A stretch of 64,000 nucleotides of DNA from contig JBMOOM010000127.1 in assembly GCA_049323275.1 (NCBI GenBank), positions 124,001-188,000 on the forward strand, written 5' to 3'. The notes under the pieces were generated by a model that saw only the letters and a program-made list of their open reading frames with translations, searched no databases and was not told the DNA's origin. Position numbers and translations under genes: made by a program. Origin of the DNA: Taklimakanibacter sp049323275 (lineage in GTDB: Bacteria > Pseudomonadota > Alphaproteobacteria > Rhizobiales > Aestuariivirgaceae). Below, in pieces: positions 52,904 through 61,452 of this stretch. Every line of letters begins with the position of its first letter. The stretch's first letter is position 1.

Positions 52904-52985
52904 GCCGGAATCCTGCTGCGGCCCACAAAAGTGCCGCGGTATCGCAATCAACATATTGAATTCGCTGGATAATAAAAATTGGGCG

Positions 52986-53006
52986 TTTGCTATTTAATCT
53001 AGCAAA
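52986..53006. promoter_or_regulatory. Inverted repeat overlapping the regulator stop, candidate SorC-type operator
   Basis: TTTGCTA (52986-52992) and TAGCAAA (53000-53006) are perfect inverted arms seven bases apart, across the stop codon of the regulator gene and upstream of the smo promoter. TTTGCT occurs again near 52854-52859, downstream of the promoter. Two spaced sites would allow looping, as SorC-family tetramers can do. Confidence 0.35.
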
Positions 53007-53947
53007 AGCTCAGCCATTTTCTCATTGGTGATGAGACCGGTGATCAGTTTCCCGCGCAGCGCGCCTTTAATCGCCCTGAGTCTGGGGATCGCCATGCCCA
53101 CGCCGATCAGGCGGCGGCTTGCCGGCTGCTCGAGCGGCACACTCAGCACGCGGTCATTGGTGAGGCCGTCGATCAGCTTGCCTCGCGCGTCGAAGGCCCA
53201 GCCGATGATCTCGCCGACGGCGCCTGCCCGGATCAGCGCCCTGATCTCGTCGGCCTTGACGAAGCCGTCGCGTAAAAGCGCCGCATCGTCGTCGATGGTG
53301 CCGAGGCCGACGAAGGTCACATCGGCCTGGCGCGCCAGCTCGGTCACATTGCGGAACGGCTTCTGGGCGAGCAGCAGCGACTTCTCATGCACCGTGGTGG
53401 CGATCACCGGCAGCGGCATCGGATAATGCGGCGCCTTGACCCGGTCGCCGATGCGGCTGACCACGTCGAACAGGGTGGCCGAGCCGTCGGGCGCGATATT
53501 GCCGACGAGCGAGACGACCTTGTGCTGCGGGCAGTCCATCGGGGTGAGCTGCTCGACCATGGCGCGCAGCATGCGCCCGGTGCCCATGGCGACGATCACC
53601 GGATGCTGCGAGACGAGATAGCGCTCGAGCTCGGCCGCGGCCGCTTCCGCGACGCCGAGCGTCGTAGAGGTCGATTCCGGATCGCTCGGCACGACCTCGC
53701 AGAAGTCGATTCCATAGGCCTGCTTCAGCCGTTCCGACAATTCGAGGCAATGGCCGATCGGATGGTCGAGCCGGACCTTGATCAGCTTCTCGCTGACCGC
53801 CAGCGAGACCAGCCGCTGCGCCGTCTGCCGCGACACGCCGAGCTTGCGGGCGATCTCGTCCTGGGTGTTGCCGGCAATGTAATAGAGCCAGCCCGCCCGG
53901 GCCGCGTCGTCGAGCCTGTCTGCCTCTGAGTCGGGCTTACGCGCCAA
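52994..53947 (-). CDS. SorC-family (sugar-binding) transcriptional regulator of the polyol operon
   Basis: About 317 residues: an N-terminal helix-turn-helix (AARAGWLYYIAGNTQDEIARKLGVSRQTAQRLVSLAVSEKLIKVRLDHP) and a C-terminal sugar-binding domain related to phosphosugar isomerases (from about residue 90, with VVSLVGNIAPDGSA and VGEIIGWAFDARG). It precedes smoE on the same strand and probably controls the smo operon in response to a polyol. The start is uncertain. I favour the TTG at 53947 with AGGAG eight bases upstream; a GTG at 53956 and ATGs at 53974 and 53980 are in frame, and the frame runs on into a palindromic element that is not coding. Confidence 0.86.
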   Translation of the reverse strand: MARKPDSEADRLDDAARAGWLYYIAGNTQDEIARKLGVSRQTAQRLVSLAVSEKLIKVRLDHPIGHCLELSERLKQAYGIDFCEVVPSDPESTSTTLGVAEAAAAELERYLVSQHPVIVAMGTGRMLRAMVEQLTPMDCPQHKVVSLVGNIAPDGSATLFDVVSRIGDRVKAPHYPMPLPVIATTVHEKSLLLAQKPFRNVTELARQADVTFVGLGTIDDDAALLRDGFVKADEIRALIRAGAVGEIIGWAFDARGKLIDGLTNDRVLSVPLEQPASRRLIGVGMAIPRLRAIKGALRGKLITGLITNEKMAELLLD

Positions 53948-54031
53948 TCTGCTCACTCCTGTCCGACGCAGCATTTGCATATTGGGACGGAAATGGGAAC
54001 CCTTCGGCTGTCGGAGCGCATCCCCCGAATC

Positions 54032-54132
54032 CGTCATCCCGGCGAAAGCCGGGATCCATAAAAGCCTTTCCATGCGAACAGCGCTGCCGGGCTGCGCGAT
54101 TTCAATGGATCCCGGCTTTCGCCGGGATGACG
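54032..54132. repeat. Palindromic intergenic element, copy 3
   Basis: A 101-bp element with inverted arms of about 27 bp, both in the consensus form, and an interior that matches copy 2 (7674-7774) when reverse-complemented. It fills most of the gap between the regulator of the polyol operon and the last gene of the next ABC operon, both leftward, and could serve as a transcription-ending or mRNA-protecting structure for that operon. Confidence 0.85.
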
Positions 54133-54140
54133 GTTGTTGG

Positions 54141-55190
54141 TTAGCTCAGGCGCAATCCGCTCGTTCTGTCGAAGACATGAATGTCCTGGGGCTTGGCGGT
54201 GAGATATTTGCGGTCGCCGGGTGTCAGTTGCGGGCGTTCGAGCGCCAGCAGCGTCACGCGTTCATTCGCGGCCTCGAGCGTCACCTGCGTGCTCATGCCG
54301 AGCGGCTCGACCACGGTGACGGTGGCGGGAAGACCCTGATCGGCGAAGTGCAGATGTTCCGGCCTGATGCCGATGACGATCTCGCGTCCGTCCGGTACGG
54401 CGGCGGCGATCGGCAGGACCGTCCCGCAGGCGAGGCGCGCGGCGCCTTTCACCGTGACCGCGTCGAAGAAGTTCATCGTCGGCGAGCCGATGAAGCCGGC
54501 GACGAAGATATTGGCGGGCCGGTCATAGAGCTCGAGCGGCGGTCCCACCTGCTGGATCACCCCGTCGCTCATCACCACGATGCGGTTCGCCATGGTCATC
54601 GCCTCGACCTGGTCATGGGTGACATAGATCGCCGTCGTCTTCAGCGACTGGTGCAGCGCCTTGATCTCGGTGCGCATCGTGGCGCGCAATTTGGCGTCGA
54701 GATTGGAGAGCGGCTCGTCGAAGAGAAATACTTTCGGATTGCGCACGATGGCGCGGCCCATGGCGACGCGCTGGCGCTGGCCTCCGGAAAGCTGCTTGGG
54801 CAAACGGTCGAGCAGGGCGTTGAGCCCCAGCTTGGCGGAAGCTTCCGCGACCCGTTCGCCGATCAGCGCCGCCGGGCTTTTGCGCAAGTTCAGGCTGAAG
54901 GCCATGTTGCGCCGGACATCCATATGTGGATAGAGCGCATAGGACTGGAACACCATGGCGATGTCGCGGTCCTTGGGCGCCATATGGGTCACCGGCTTGT
55001 CGCCGATCTGGATCTCGCCGCCATTGATCGCCTCGAGCCCGGCGATGCTCCGGAGCAGCGTGGACTTGCCGCAGCCCGAGGGGCCGACCAGCACCACGAA
55101 CTCACCGTCCGCGATGTCGAGGTCGATGCTCTCCAGAACCGTCACCGGTCCGAATTTCTTATGGACATTGCGCAGAGAGACCGAGGCCAT
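54141..55190 (-). CDS. CUT1 ABC transporter ATP-binding protein, UgpC/MalK-like
   Basis: A 349-residue ATPase: Walker A GPSGCGKST (about residue 38), signature LSGGQRQRVAMGRAIV, Walker B FLFDEPLSNLDAKL, switch His VTHDQVEAM, and a C-terminal OB/TOBE domain (about 235-349). It is the last gene of the GntR-PLP enzyme-CUT1 operon, three bases after the MalG-type permease. A palindromic element follows its stop. Confidence 0.92.
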   Translation of the reverse strand: MASVSLRNVHKKFGPVTVLESIDLDIADGEFVVLVGPSGCGKSTLLRSIAGLEAINGGEIQIGDKPVTHMAPKDRDIAMVFQSYALYPHMDVRRNMAFSLNLRKSPAALIGERVAEASAKLGLNALLDRLPKQLSGGQRQRVAMGRAIVRNPKVFLFDEPLSNLDAKLRATMRTEIKALHQSLKTTAIYVTHDQVEAMTMANRIVVMSDGVIQQVGPPLELYDRPANIFVAGFIGSPTMNFFDAVTVKGAARLACGTVLPIAAAVPDGREIVIGIRPEHLHFADQGLPATVTVVEPLGMSTQVTLEAANERVTLLALERPQLTPGDRKYLTAKPQDIHVFDRTSGLRLS

Positions 55191-55193
55191 GAT

Positions 55194-56039
55194 CTATCCC
55201 TTGACGGCGCCGGCGGTGAGGCCGGTGACCAGATAACGTTGCAGGAACATGAAGAACAGGCAGACCGGGATGAGGGCCAGCACCGAAGCGGCCATCATCT
55301 GTCCCCAGTCGACCGCGAATTTGCCGACGAAGGTGAGAAGCCCGACCGAGAAGGTCTTCTGGCTTTCGCTGTTGATCAGCATGAGCGCGAAGAGGAGCTC
55401 GCTCCAGGCCGCGGTGAAGACGAAGGCGACGGTGGCGCCCATGCCGGGCAGCGTCAGCGGCAGGATCACCCGGCGCAGCGCTTCGAAACGGGTGCAGCCG
55501 TCGATCATCGCCGCTTCCTCGAGATCCTTCGGCACGCCGTCGAGGAAGGACTGCATCAGGAAGGTCGCGAAGGCGATGTTGAAGGCGGTGTAGATGATGA
55601 TCAGGCCATAGAGGCTGTCGGTGAGACCGAGCTGGCCCATGATGCGGTAGATCGGCGGGATGACCATCACCAGCGGGAAGGTCTGGGTGAGGAGCAGCAC
55701 GAGGCTCACCAGCGCCTTGCCGCGGAAGCGGAAGCGCGACAGCGCGTAGCCGGCGAAGGAGGCGACCGCGGTGACGATAACCGCCGTCGTCACCGACACC
55801 AGGATGCTGTTGAAGAAATAGCGCGGGAAGTCGGTGGCTTCCAGCACGCTCGTATAATTGGCGAGCGTCATGCGGCTGGGCCACAGCTTGATGCCTTCGC
55901 TGTAGAGGAGGTCCTGCGGCGTCACCGAGATCTTGATCGTCCAGTAAATCGGCAGCAGGGCGAAGATCACGTAACAGGCGACCGCGCCATAAAGCCCGAT
56001 CTGGCCGAGGATGCGCTGGAGCAGGGACTGGCCGGGCAT
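55194..56039 (-). CDS. CUT1 sugar-type ABC transporter permease, MalG-like
   Basis: A 281-residue inner-membrane permease with six segments, the DLLYSEGIKLWPSRMTLANYTSVLE motif after the first and the EAA loop EEAAMIDGCTRFEALRRVILPLTLPG (about residues 176-201). It pairs with the MalF-type permease one base upstream. The C-terminus QRYLVTGLTAGAVKG is the typical MalG-family end. Confidence 0.92.
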   Translation of the reverse strand: MPGQSLLQRILGQIGLYGAVACYVIFALLPIYWTIKISVTPQDLLYSEGIKLWPSRMTLANYTSVLEATDFPRYFFNSILVSVTTAVIVTAVASFAGYALSRFRFRGKALVSLVLLLTQTFPLVMVIPPIYRIMGQLGLTDSLYGLIIIYTAFNIAFATFLMQSFLDGVPKDLEEAAMIDGCTRFEALRRVILPLTLPGMGATVAFVFTAAWSELLFALMLINSESQKTFSVGLLTFVGKFAVDWGQMMAASVLALIPVCLFFMFLQRYLVTGLTAGAVKG

Positions 56040-56040
56040 G

Positions 56041-56955
56041 TCAGGCGTCCCTCAGCAGCGCGCGCCGCATCTGGATGACGATCAGCGCATAGGCGACGAG
56101 AAGAACGAGCAGCAGCACCGCGATCGCCGAGGCATAACCCTTGTCGAGCGACTTGAAGGCCGAGACATAGATATAGGTGGCGATGGTGTTGGTGGAGCCG
56201 GCGGGGCCGCCCGCCGTCATGACATAGATGAGGTCGGCGAAGGTGGCGATCCACACCGTGCGCAGCATCACCGTGATGGCGATGGTGGGCGCGAGGAAGG
56301 GCAATGTCACCTTGGTGAATTGCTGCCAGGCGGTGGCGCCGTCGATGGCGGCGGCCTCATAGAGCTCGGAGGGGATCGACTTGCGCGCCGCCAGCAGCGT
56401 GATGGCGAAGAAGGGAATGCCGAACCAGACATTGGCGATGATCGGTCCCCACATGGCGGTCGAAGGATCGGCGAGGATGGTGACCGGCTCCGATTGCAGC
56501 CCGATGGCATGGAAGACATGCGGCAAGGGGCCGATCAGCGGGTTGAAGAGCCAGGCCCAGGTGAGGCCGGTGAGGAAGATCGGCACCGCCCAGGGCAGGA
56601 AGACGAGGCCCTGCACGAGGCGGCGGCCGTGAAAGGGCCGGTTGAGGAGCAGCGCCAAGCCGAGTCCCAGGAAGAACTGCAGCACGAGGCTCGCCACCGT
56701 CCACCACAGCGTATTGAGCAGCGCGTCATGCAGAACCGGATCGACCATCATCGCGCGATATTGGTCGAGGCCGACATATTCGGAGCGGAAGGCGGAGAAT
56801 TTGCGGAAGGAATAGCTGATGCCGATGATCAAAGGCACGATCAGGATGGTGAAGATGATCACCAGCGCCGGACTCAGATAGAGCCACGGCTCGAGGAAGC
56901 GGCGCCGGTCGGCCTGGCGCTGCAAGGCGAGGTTGTCTGCGGTGATGGCGGTCAT
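56041..56955 (-). CDS. CUT1 sugar-type ABC transporter permease, MalF-like
   Basis: A 304-residue inner-membrane permease: cytoplasmic N-terminus, six membrane segments starting near residue 25, RKFSAFRSEYVGLDQYRAMM, and the EAA loop YEAAAIDGATAWQQFTKVTLPFLAP (about residues 200-225). I chose the ATG at 56955; a TTG lies one codon upstream. A 191-base spacer filled with inverted repeats separates it from the binding-protein gene. Confidence 0.9.
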   Translation of the reverse strand: MTAITADNLALQRQADRRRFLEPWLYLSPALVIIFTILIVPLIIGISYSFRKFSAFRSEYVGLDQYRAMMVDPVLHDALLNTLWWTVASLVLQFFLGLGLALLLNRPFHGRRLVQGLVFLPWAVPIFLTGLTWAWLFNPLIGPLPHVFHAIGLQSEPVTILADPSTAMWGPIIANVWFGIPFFAITLLAARKSIPSELYEAAAIDGATAWQQFTKVTLPFLAPTIAITVMLRTVWIATFADLIYVMTAGGPAGSTNTIATYIYVSAFKSLDKGYASAIAVLLLVLLVAYALIVIQMRRALLRDA

Positions 56956-57014
56956 CAAAGGTCTGGCATCCCTCTGCGCTCGTTACCCTCGCCCCCTACG
57001 GGCAGAGGGAGGGA

Positions 57015-57133
57015 CCCATTGCGAAGCAATGGGAGGGTGAAGGGGAACGGACGGCAGAAGGCTTTCCGCTCCGACGATATTCTGTCCGTCGGTTCCCCCT
57101 CACCCTAACCCTCTCCCCCGGAGGGGGAGAGGG
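57015..57133. repeat. Cluster of stem-loops between binding-protein and permease genes
   Basis: Three nested or adjacent inverted repeats: CCCATTGC/GCAATGGG (57015-57022 and 57026-57033, three-base loop); a long imperfect pair AGGGTGAAGGGGAAC... with ...GTTCCCCCTCACCCT (about 57034-57053 and 57088-57106); and CCCTCTCCCCC/GGGGGAGAGGG (57109-57119 and 57123-57133). The CCCTCTCCCCCGG type is a dispersed repeat seen in many proteobacteria. In the leftward transcript it lies just after the binding-protein stop codon. Confidence 0.75.
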
Positions 57134-57146
57134 GATGCGCTCTCTT

Positions 57147-58424
57147 TTACTTATTCTTCTCCATCCACTTCTTCTGCTCGGCGGTCAGGAAGGTCGCCCA
57201 TTCATCGGCGACTTCCTTCGGCGCGCGCTTGGAGAGGAGGATCTCCTGGAAGCCGGTCGGCACCATGGAGTCGTAGAAGACGCCGAGATTCTCGAGATGG
57301 GTCGGCGGCGTCACGAAGACATATTTGTCGGGATTGGACAGCTCCTCGAACCAGCCCTTGAACTGCTCGGTCTTGAAGAAGGCGTCCTGGTCGGCGCCAT
57401 TGTGGATCGGCAGCACGCCCACCACCTTGGCCCATTCGAGATTCTGCTTGTTGCTCGACAGATATTCGATGACCTTCCAGGCTTCCTTCTTCGCCGGGCT
57501 GTCGGCGAACATCGACCAGCCGGCATAACCGAGAGTCGGATAGGACTTGCCATTAGGCCCGGTCGGCATCGGCGCCACGGCGAAGTCCTCGGCTTTCATC
57601 TTCTCGGCGACGCCGATCAAGGCGTCCGGATCCTGGTCGAGCATGGCGCAGGTGCCGGTATAGAAGCCGGTGACGATCTCGTTGAAGCCCCAGCTCACGC
57701 TGTCCTTCGGCACCCAGCCGTTCTTGTACATGTCCTGCAGCATCTGCAGCGCCTTGACCGAGCCTTCCTCGTTGAAGGTCGAGGTGCCGTCCTCGTTGAA
57801 GAAGCCGGGCTTGCCGTCCATGATGTTCATGAACATCTGGATGCCGCCGAAGGCGCCGGGGCCGCCGCGCAGGCAATAGCCATATTTGCCGTTGCCGAGG
57901 CCGGCGATCTTCTGCGCCGCCGTCGTGAACTCCTCCATGGTCTTCGGCGCTTCGGTGAGGCCGGCTTCGGCGAAGAGCTTCTTGTTCCAGAACATCGCCC
58001 GGGCGTAATAGCCATAGGGGATCATATATTGCGTGTTCTTGACGGTGGACCCGAACTGCTTGGCGCGGTCGCCCAACGTGCCGAGCTCGGCCCAGTCCTT
58101 CATGAAGGGTCCGAGATCCTCGAGCTGGCCGTTATTGGCATAGAGGCCCATCCAGCGTTCCGGCATCTCGACGACATCCGGCGTCTCGCCGGCCTGCACC
58201 ATGCTCAGGAACTTCTCGAAGGCCTGGCCCCAGGGCAGCGATACGATCTCGACCTTGATCTCGGGATTTGCCTTCTCGAACGCATCGAGCTCCTTCCTCA
58301 GGAACTCGGTGCGCTGCGGGCTGGTGATCACCTCCACCAGCTGCACCTTGGTCTCGGCCGACGCCGCGCCGCTGAGCGCCGCGAGGGCGACGCCGAACAG
58401 CATGCCTTGCAACAGTTTCTTCAT
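57147..58424 (-). CDS. CUT1 ABC transporter periplasmic substrate-binding protein
   Basis: A 425-residue exported MalE/UgpB-like protein: signal peptide about residues 1-23 (LSGAASA), mature start ETKVQLVEVITSPQRTEFLRKELDAFEKANPEIKVEIVSLPWGQAFEKFLSMVQAGETPDVVEMPERWMG, and YGYYARAMFWNKKLFAEAGL in the hinge. The ligand cannot be told from sequence. GGGAGGAG precedes the ATG, 24 bases after the PLP-enzyme gene. Stem-loops follow the stop. Belonging to an operon with a beta-lyase-like PLP enzyme is unusual for this binding-protein family. Confidence 0.9.
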   Translation of the reverse strand: MKKLLQGMLFGVALAALSGAASAETKVQLVEVITSPQRTEFLRKELDAFEKANPEIKVEIVSLPWGQAFEKFLSMVQAGETPDVVEMPERWMGLYANNGQLEDLGPFMKDWAELGTLGDRAKQFGSTVKNTQYMIPYGYYARAMFWNKKLFAEAGLTEAPKTMEEFTTAAQKIAGLGNGKYGYCLRGGPGAFGGIQMFMNIMDGKPGFFNEDGTSTFNEEGSVKALQMLQDMYKNGWVPKDSVSWGFNEIVTGFYTGTCAMLDQDPDALIGVAEKMKAEDFAVAPMPTGPNGKSYPTLGYAGWSMFADSPAKKEAWKVIEYLSSNKQNLEWAKVVGVLPIHNGADQDAFFKTEQFKGWFEELSNPDKYVFVTPPTHLENLGVFYDSMVPTGFQEILLSKRAPKEVADEWATFLTAEQKKWMEKNK

Positions 58425-58448
58425 GTACTCCTCCCTTGTTGATATGGT

Positions 58449-59645
58449 TCAAGTCTTGATGCTTTTAGCCAGGGCATTCTCCAGGTCGGCCCACAGCATC
58501 TCGGGATCTTCCAATCCGACATGCAGCCTGACGGCGCGCGGGCTGACGCTGAAACGGTCGAAGGAATTGACGCCGGGAGTCTGGGCCAGCGAGGCCGCCA
58601 CCGGCACGATGAGGCTTTCATGGCCGCCCCAGCTGACTCCCAGCCGGAAGAATTTGAGCAGGTCGGAGAAACGCGGAATATCGATCGCCTCGTCGACCTC
58701 GAAAGTGAAAAGGCCGGTGAAGCCCGAAAGCGTGGCGCGACCGGGATGGTTGGAATAGACCGGATGATGGATCTTGGTGACATGGCCGTGGGCGCGCAGG
58801 CGCTCGGCGATGAGGAGCGTGCTGTCCATATGGCGCTTGAGCCGGAAGGGCAATGTGCGCAGGCCGCGGATCAGGAGAAAGGCCTCGAGCGGCGAGAGCT
58901 TGGCCCCGAGGAACGGATGGGTCAGCTCGTTGATCTTCGCGATATGCGCCTTGGAGCCCGCCACCACGCCCGCCACCGTGTCGCTGTGCCCGCCGATATA
59001 TTTGGAGGCCGAATGCAGCACGAGGTCGACGCCATGCGTATGAGGCTTCTGGAATACCGGTGTCGCCCAGGAATTGTCGATGACGGTGGTGATGCCCTGC
59101 GCCCGTGCCGCTTTGGCGAGACGCCTGATGTCCTGCAGCTCGAAGACCATCGAGGAGGGACTTTCGAGATAAAGCAGCCTGGCGCCGGGCAGCGCCGCTT
59201 CCACCGCATCGGCGTCCGAGCCGTCGACATAATCGACGTTGATATCGAAGCGCGGCAGGAGCTTTTCGAAGAAGCGATAGGCATCGCCATAGCAATGGCG
59301 CACCGCGACGATGCGGTCGCCGGCGGCGACGAGGGAAAGCACCGTGGCGCTGATCGCCGCCATGCCGGAGGAGAAGGCACGCGCCGCTTCCGCCCCTTCC
59401 AGCTCGGCGATGCGGCGCTCGAAGTCGTGGACCGTCGGATTGCCGACGCGGCTGTAGATGTAGCCCTGGCCCTCGCCGGCGAAGGTCTTCTGCATCTCGG
59501 CGAAGTCCTTGAAGGTGAAAAGCGAGGTCTGGTAGATCGGCCCGACGACCGGATCGTGGATGTGCTGCGCGTCGTCGGTAAGGATCAGCGAGGCCGCTTC
59601 GATCGCGGCCTTGGCGGCGTCCGTGACATGGGTTTCATATTTCAT
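58449..59645 (-). CDS. Cys/Met-metabolism PLP enzyme, cystathionine beta-lyase-like
   Basis: A 398-residue fold-type I PLP enzyme. Family residues are Tyr64 and Arg66 in YIYSRVGNPT, phosphate loop SSGMAAI (92-98), Tyr119 in HCYGDA, Asp190 in VIDNSWATP and Schiff-base Lys215 in SASKYIGGHSD. The late block LGVSWGGHESL has the Trp typical of cystathionine beta-lyases (MetC), unlike the enzyme at 21175. Beta-elimination of an S-substituted cysteine or a related thioether is therefore possible. It is translated from within the GntR gene's 3' end (11-base overlap) and is followed directly by CUT1 transporter genes. The ATG at 59645 is preferred over one at 59660. Confidence 0.87.
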   Translation of the reverse strand: MKYETHVTDAAKAAIEAASLILTDDAQHIHDPVVGPIYQTSLFTFKDFAEMQKTFAGEGQGYIYSRVGNPTVHDFERRIAELEGAEAARAFSSGMAAISATVLSLVAAGDRIVAVRHCYGDAYRFFEKLLPRFDINVDYVDGSDADAVEAALPGARLLYLESPSSMVFELQDIRRLAKAARAQGITTVIDNSWATPVFQKPHTHGVDLVLHSASKYIGGHSDTVAGVVAGSKAHIAKINELTHPFLGAKLSPLEAFLLIRGLRTLPFRLKRHMDSTLLIAERLRAHGHVTKIHHPVYSNHPGRATLSGFTGLFTFEVDEAIDIPRFSDLLKFFRLGVSWGGHESLIVPVAASLAQTPGVNSFDRFSVSPRAVRLHVGLEDPEMLWADLENALAKSIKT

Positions 59646-60363
59646 CGGGATAGGCCTCACGGATTTCGCCGCCGACGCTGTCGATGATCTTCAGCGCTTC
59701 GGCGCGCGCCGAAACGGGATCGCGGCGCGCTATGGCGTCGAACATGGTGCGGTGGAAGGGGAAGGATGCTTCGGCGAAATGGGGGATCTGCAGCGGGTTC
59801 TCCCAGAACTGATGCACGAGATCGCGCATCGACTGGACGATCTGGGTGAAGAGGGGATTGCCGGTCGCCTCGATGATCGATTGGTGATATTCCCAGTCCT
59901 CTTCCGAGGAGTTGCCGACCGCATGCGCGGCCTCCATCCGGTCGAGCGCCTTCCCGATCATGGCGATGCGCTCGGCGGAGGCCGAAGCGGCGCAGATCGC
60001 GGCGGCCTCGCCTTCGAGCGCGCGGCGCACCTGCAAGCCATGCAGCAGGTCCTTCACCTTGGTCGAGCGACTCAGCACCAGGGGCACATGCAGGATGTTG
60101 CGGCCGACCGCCTTGCGCAGATAGATGCCTGAACCTTTGCGCATCTCGACGATGCCGAGCGCCTCCCAGCGCTTCAGCGCCTCGCGCACCGTTGGCCGGC
60201 TGACCCGCAGCCGGTCGCACAGCATCCGCTCGGAAGGCAGCTTGTCGCCGGGTCCGATCCGGGCCTCTTCCACATAGGCGGCGAGGGCGTCAACCACAGC
60301 GGAATCAAGGGTTTGGCTCCTGACGGGCGCGAGAAGTCCGGATGTCGACGGCTTGCTTTTCAC
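59635..60363 (-). CDS. GntR-family regulator, FadR subfamily
   Basis: About 242 residues: a winged helix (about residues 15-80, with LPSERMLCDRLRVSRPTVREALKRWEALGIVEMRKGSGIYL) and an all-helical FCD ligand domain (about 95-230) with the metal-site residues in the EDWEYHQSIIEATGN and FPFHRTMFDAIARRD blocks. Such regulators respond to carboxylates or sugar acids. The GTG at 60363 has GGGGAGG four bases upstream; an ATG at 60387 is further out. It heads the operon that contains the PLP enzyme and CUT1 transporter, with a FadR-like site in its own promoter. Confidence 0.88.
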   Translation of the reverse strand: MKSKPSTSGLLAPVRSQTLDSAVVDALAAYVEEARIGPGDKLPSERMLCDRLRVSRPTVREALKRWEALGIVEMRKGSGIYLRKAVGRNILHVPLVLSRSTKVKDLLHGLQVRRALEGEAAAICAASASAERIAMIGKALDRMEAAHAVGNSSEEDWEYHQSIIEATGNPLFTQIVQSMRDLVHQFWENPLQIPHFAEASFPFHRTMFDAIARRDPVSARAEALKIIDSVGGEIREAYPDEI

Positions 60364-60391
60364 AAATCCTCCCCTGAGTCCCGACATCTAG

Positions 60392-60413
60392 TGGTCGGGC
60401 TGTCAGACCAGTT
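60392..60413. promoter_or_regulatory. Candidate GntR/FadR-type operator
   Basis: TGGTC at 60392-60396 and GACCA at 60406-60410 form inverted arms. On the minus strand 60413-60402 reads AACTGGTCTGAC, close to the known FadR half and centre (TGGTC-N-GAC). It lies directly downstream of the predicted promoter of the GntR gene, as expected for autorepression. Confidence 0.55.
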
Positions 60414-60414
60414 C

Positions 60415-60443
60415 AATCAAGCCTGGGTTGCGGGCGGAGTCAA
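60415..60443 (-). promoter_or_regulatory. Predicted promoter of the GntR-PLP enzyme-CUT1 operon
   Basis: On the minus strand, TTGACT at 60443-60438, a 17-base spacer and TTGATT at 60420-60415. The -35 is good and the -10 weak. The candidate operator begins two bases further downstream, and the GTG start of the regulator follows about 50 bases later. Confidence 0.4.
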
Positions 60444-60465
60444 GTCTCATCCGAAAATATATGGA

Positions 60466-61452
60466 TTATTGGTTCGCAGGACTGCGCCCATAGAGGAGCA
60501 GCATGACGATGATGACGACGCCATAGATGATCTGCCGACCGGCTTCCGGCATCTGCATCACCGACAGGATCGACAGCAGCAGCGTGATGAGGATGACCCC
60601 CGCCACGGTGCCCAGATAGGAGCCGCGCCCGCCGAGGATCGAGGTGCCGCCCAGCACCACGGCGGCGATGGCGGGCAGCAGATAGGCATCGCCCATGCCC
60701 TGCGCCGCCTTGGAGGCGTAGCCCGCCAGCAGCACGCCGCCAAAGGCGCTCAAACCTCCGGCGATGATGAAGGCGATCATCACCACCCGGCGCGTATCGA
60801 CGCCCGAGAGATAGGCGGCGCGCTCGCGATTGCCGATGCCATAGACGGCGCGTCCGTAAGTGGTGCGCGTCAGCACGAAGACCATGCCGGCGCCGACGAT
60901 GGCCCAGATCACCGGAGCATTGGGCACGCTGGGGATGAGCGAGCCGGTGGCGAGCCAGCGCATGGCCTCGGTGGCGAAATCGCGCGGCGAGAAGCCGCCG
61001 GTATAGACTACCATCAGGCCCTGCACGACCGCGTTGGTGGCGAGCGTCACGATCATCGACGGGATGCGCAAATAGGCGACGCCGATGCCGTTGACGAGGC
61101 CGATGAGCATGCCGACGAGGATGCCGATCGGCACCGCGAGCGCCGTCGCCGCCGGTCCATAGGCGGTGGCGGCGCAGGCCATCATGGCGCCTGCCGCCAC
61201 CACCCAAGGCACCGACAGGTCGATCTGGCCGAGCAGGATGACGAGCATCATGCCGGTGGCGATGACGCCCAGGAACGAGGCGACCTTCAATTGCTGCAGG
61301 AGGTAGTCGGCCGACAGGAAAGCCGACGAATAGAGACTGCCGAACAGGAGCAGCAGGATGATGCAGGCGAAGGAGATCAGCACCGGCGGCTCGACGCGGC
61401 GGATGAAGCGCGGCATCCTTTCGCTCAATCGCCCCATTGTCGTATCGCTCAT
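60466..61452 (-). CDS. CUT2 sugar-type ABC transporter permease, RbsC-like (second)
   Basis: A 328-residue hydrophobic inner-membrane protein with eight to ten segments and RbsC-family blocks: GMMLVILLGQIDLSVPWVVAAGAM, LRIPSMIVTLATNAVVQGL, YGIGNRERAAYLSGVDTRRV and LLPAIAAVVLGGTSILGGRGSYLGTVAG. It forms the channel with the permease encoded immediately upstream (four-base overlap). The frame extends upstream into that gene, but the ATG at 61452 begins the family N-terminus. Confidence 0.92.
   Translation of the reverse strand: MSDTTMGRLSERMPRFIRRVEPPVLISFACIILLLLFGSLYSSAFLSADYLLQQLKVASFLGVIATGMMLVILLGQIDLSVPWVVAAGAMMACAATAYGPAATALAVPIGILVGMLIGLVNGIGVAYLRIPSMIVTLATNAVVQGLMVVYTGGFSPRDFATEAMRWLATGSLIPSVPNAPVIWAIVGAGMVFVLTRTTYGRAVYGIGNRERAAYLSGVDTRRVVMIAFIIAGGLSAFGGVLLAGYASKAAQGMGDAYLLPAIAAVVLGGTSILGGRGSYLGTVAGVILITLLLSILSVMQMPEAGRQIIYGVVIIVMLLLYGRSPANQ

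Noticed and set aside
53981..54073. N-terminal extension of the SorC-type regulator (MERLLWIPAFAGMT)
   Set aside because: WIPAFAGMT is the familiar mistranslation of the palindromic repeat, not protein-coding sequence.
53982..56078. A 698-residue open frame on the plus strand across a CUT1 operon
   Set aside because: Opposite to clear ATPase and permease genes, low in hydrophobic segments and without any domain; it begins in a palindromic element.
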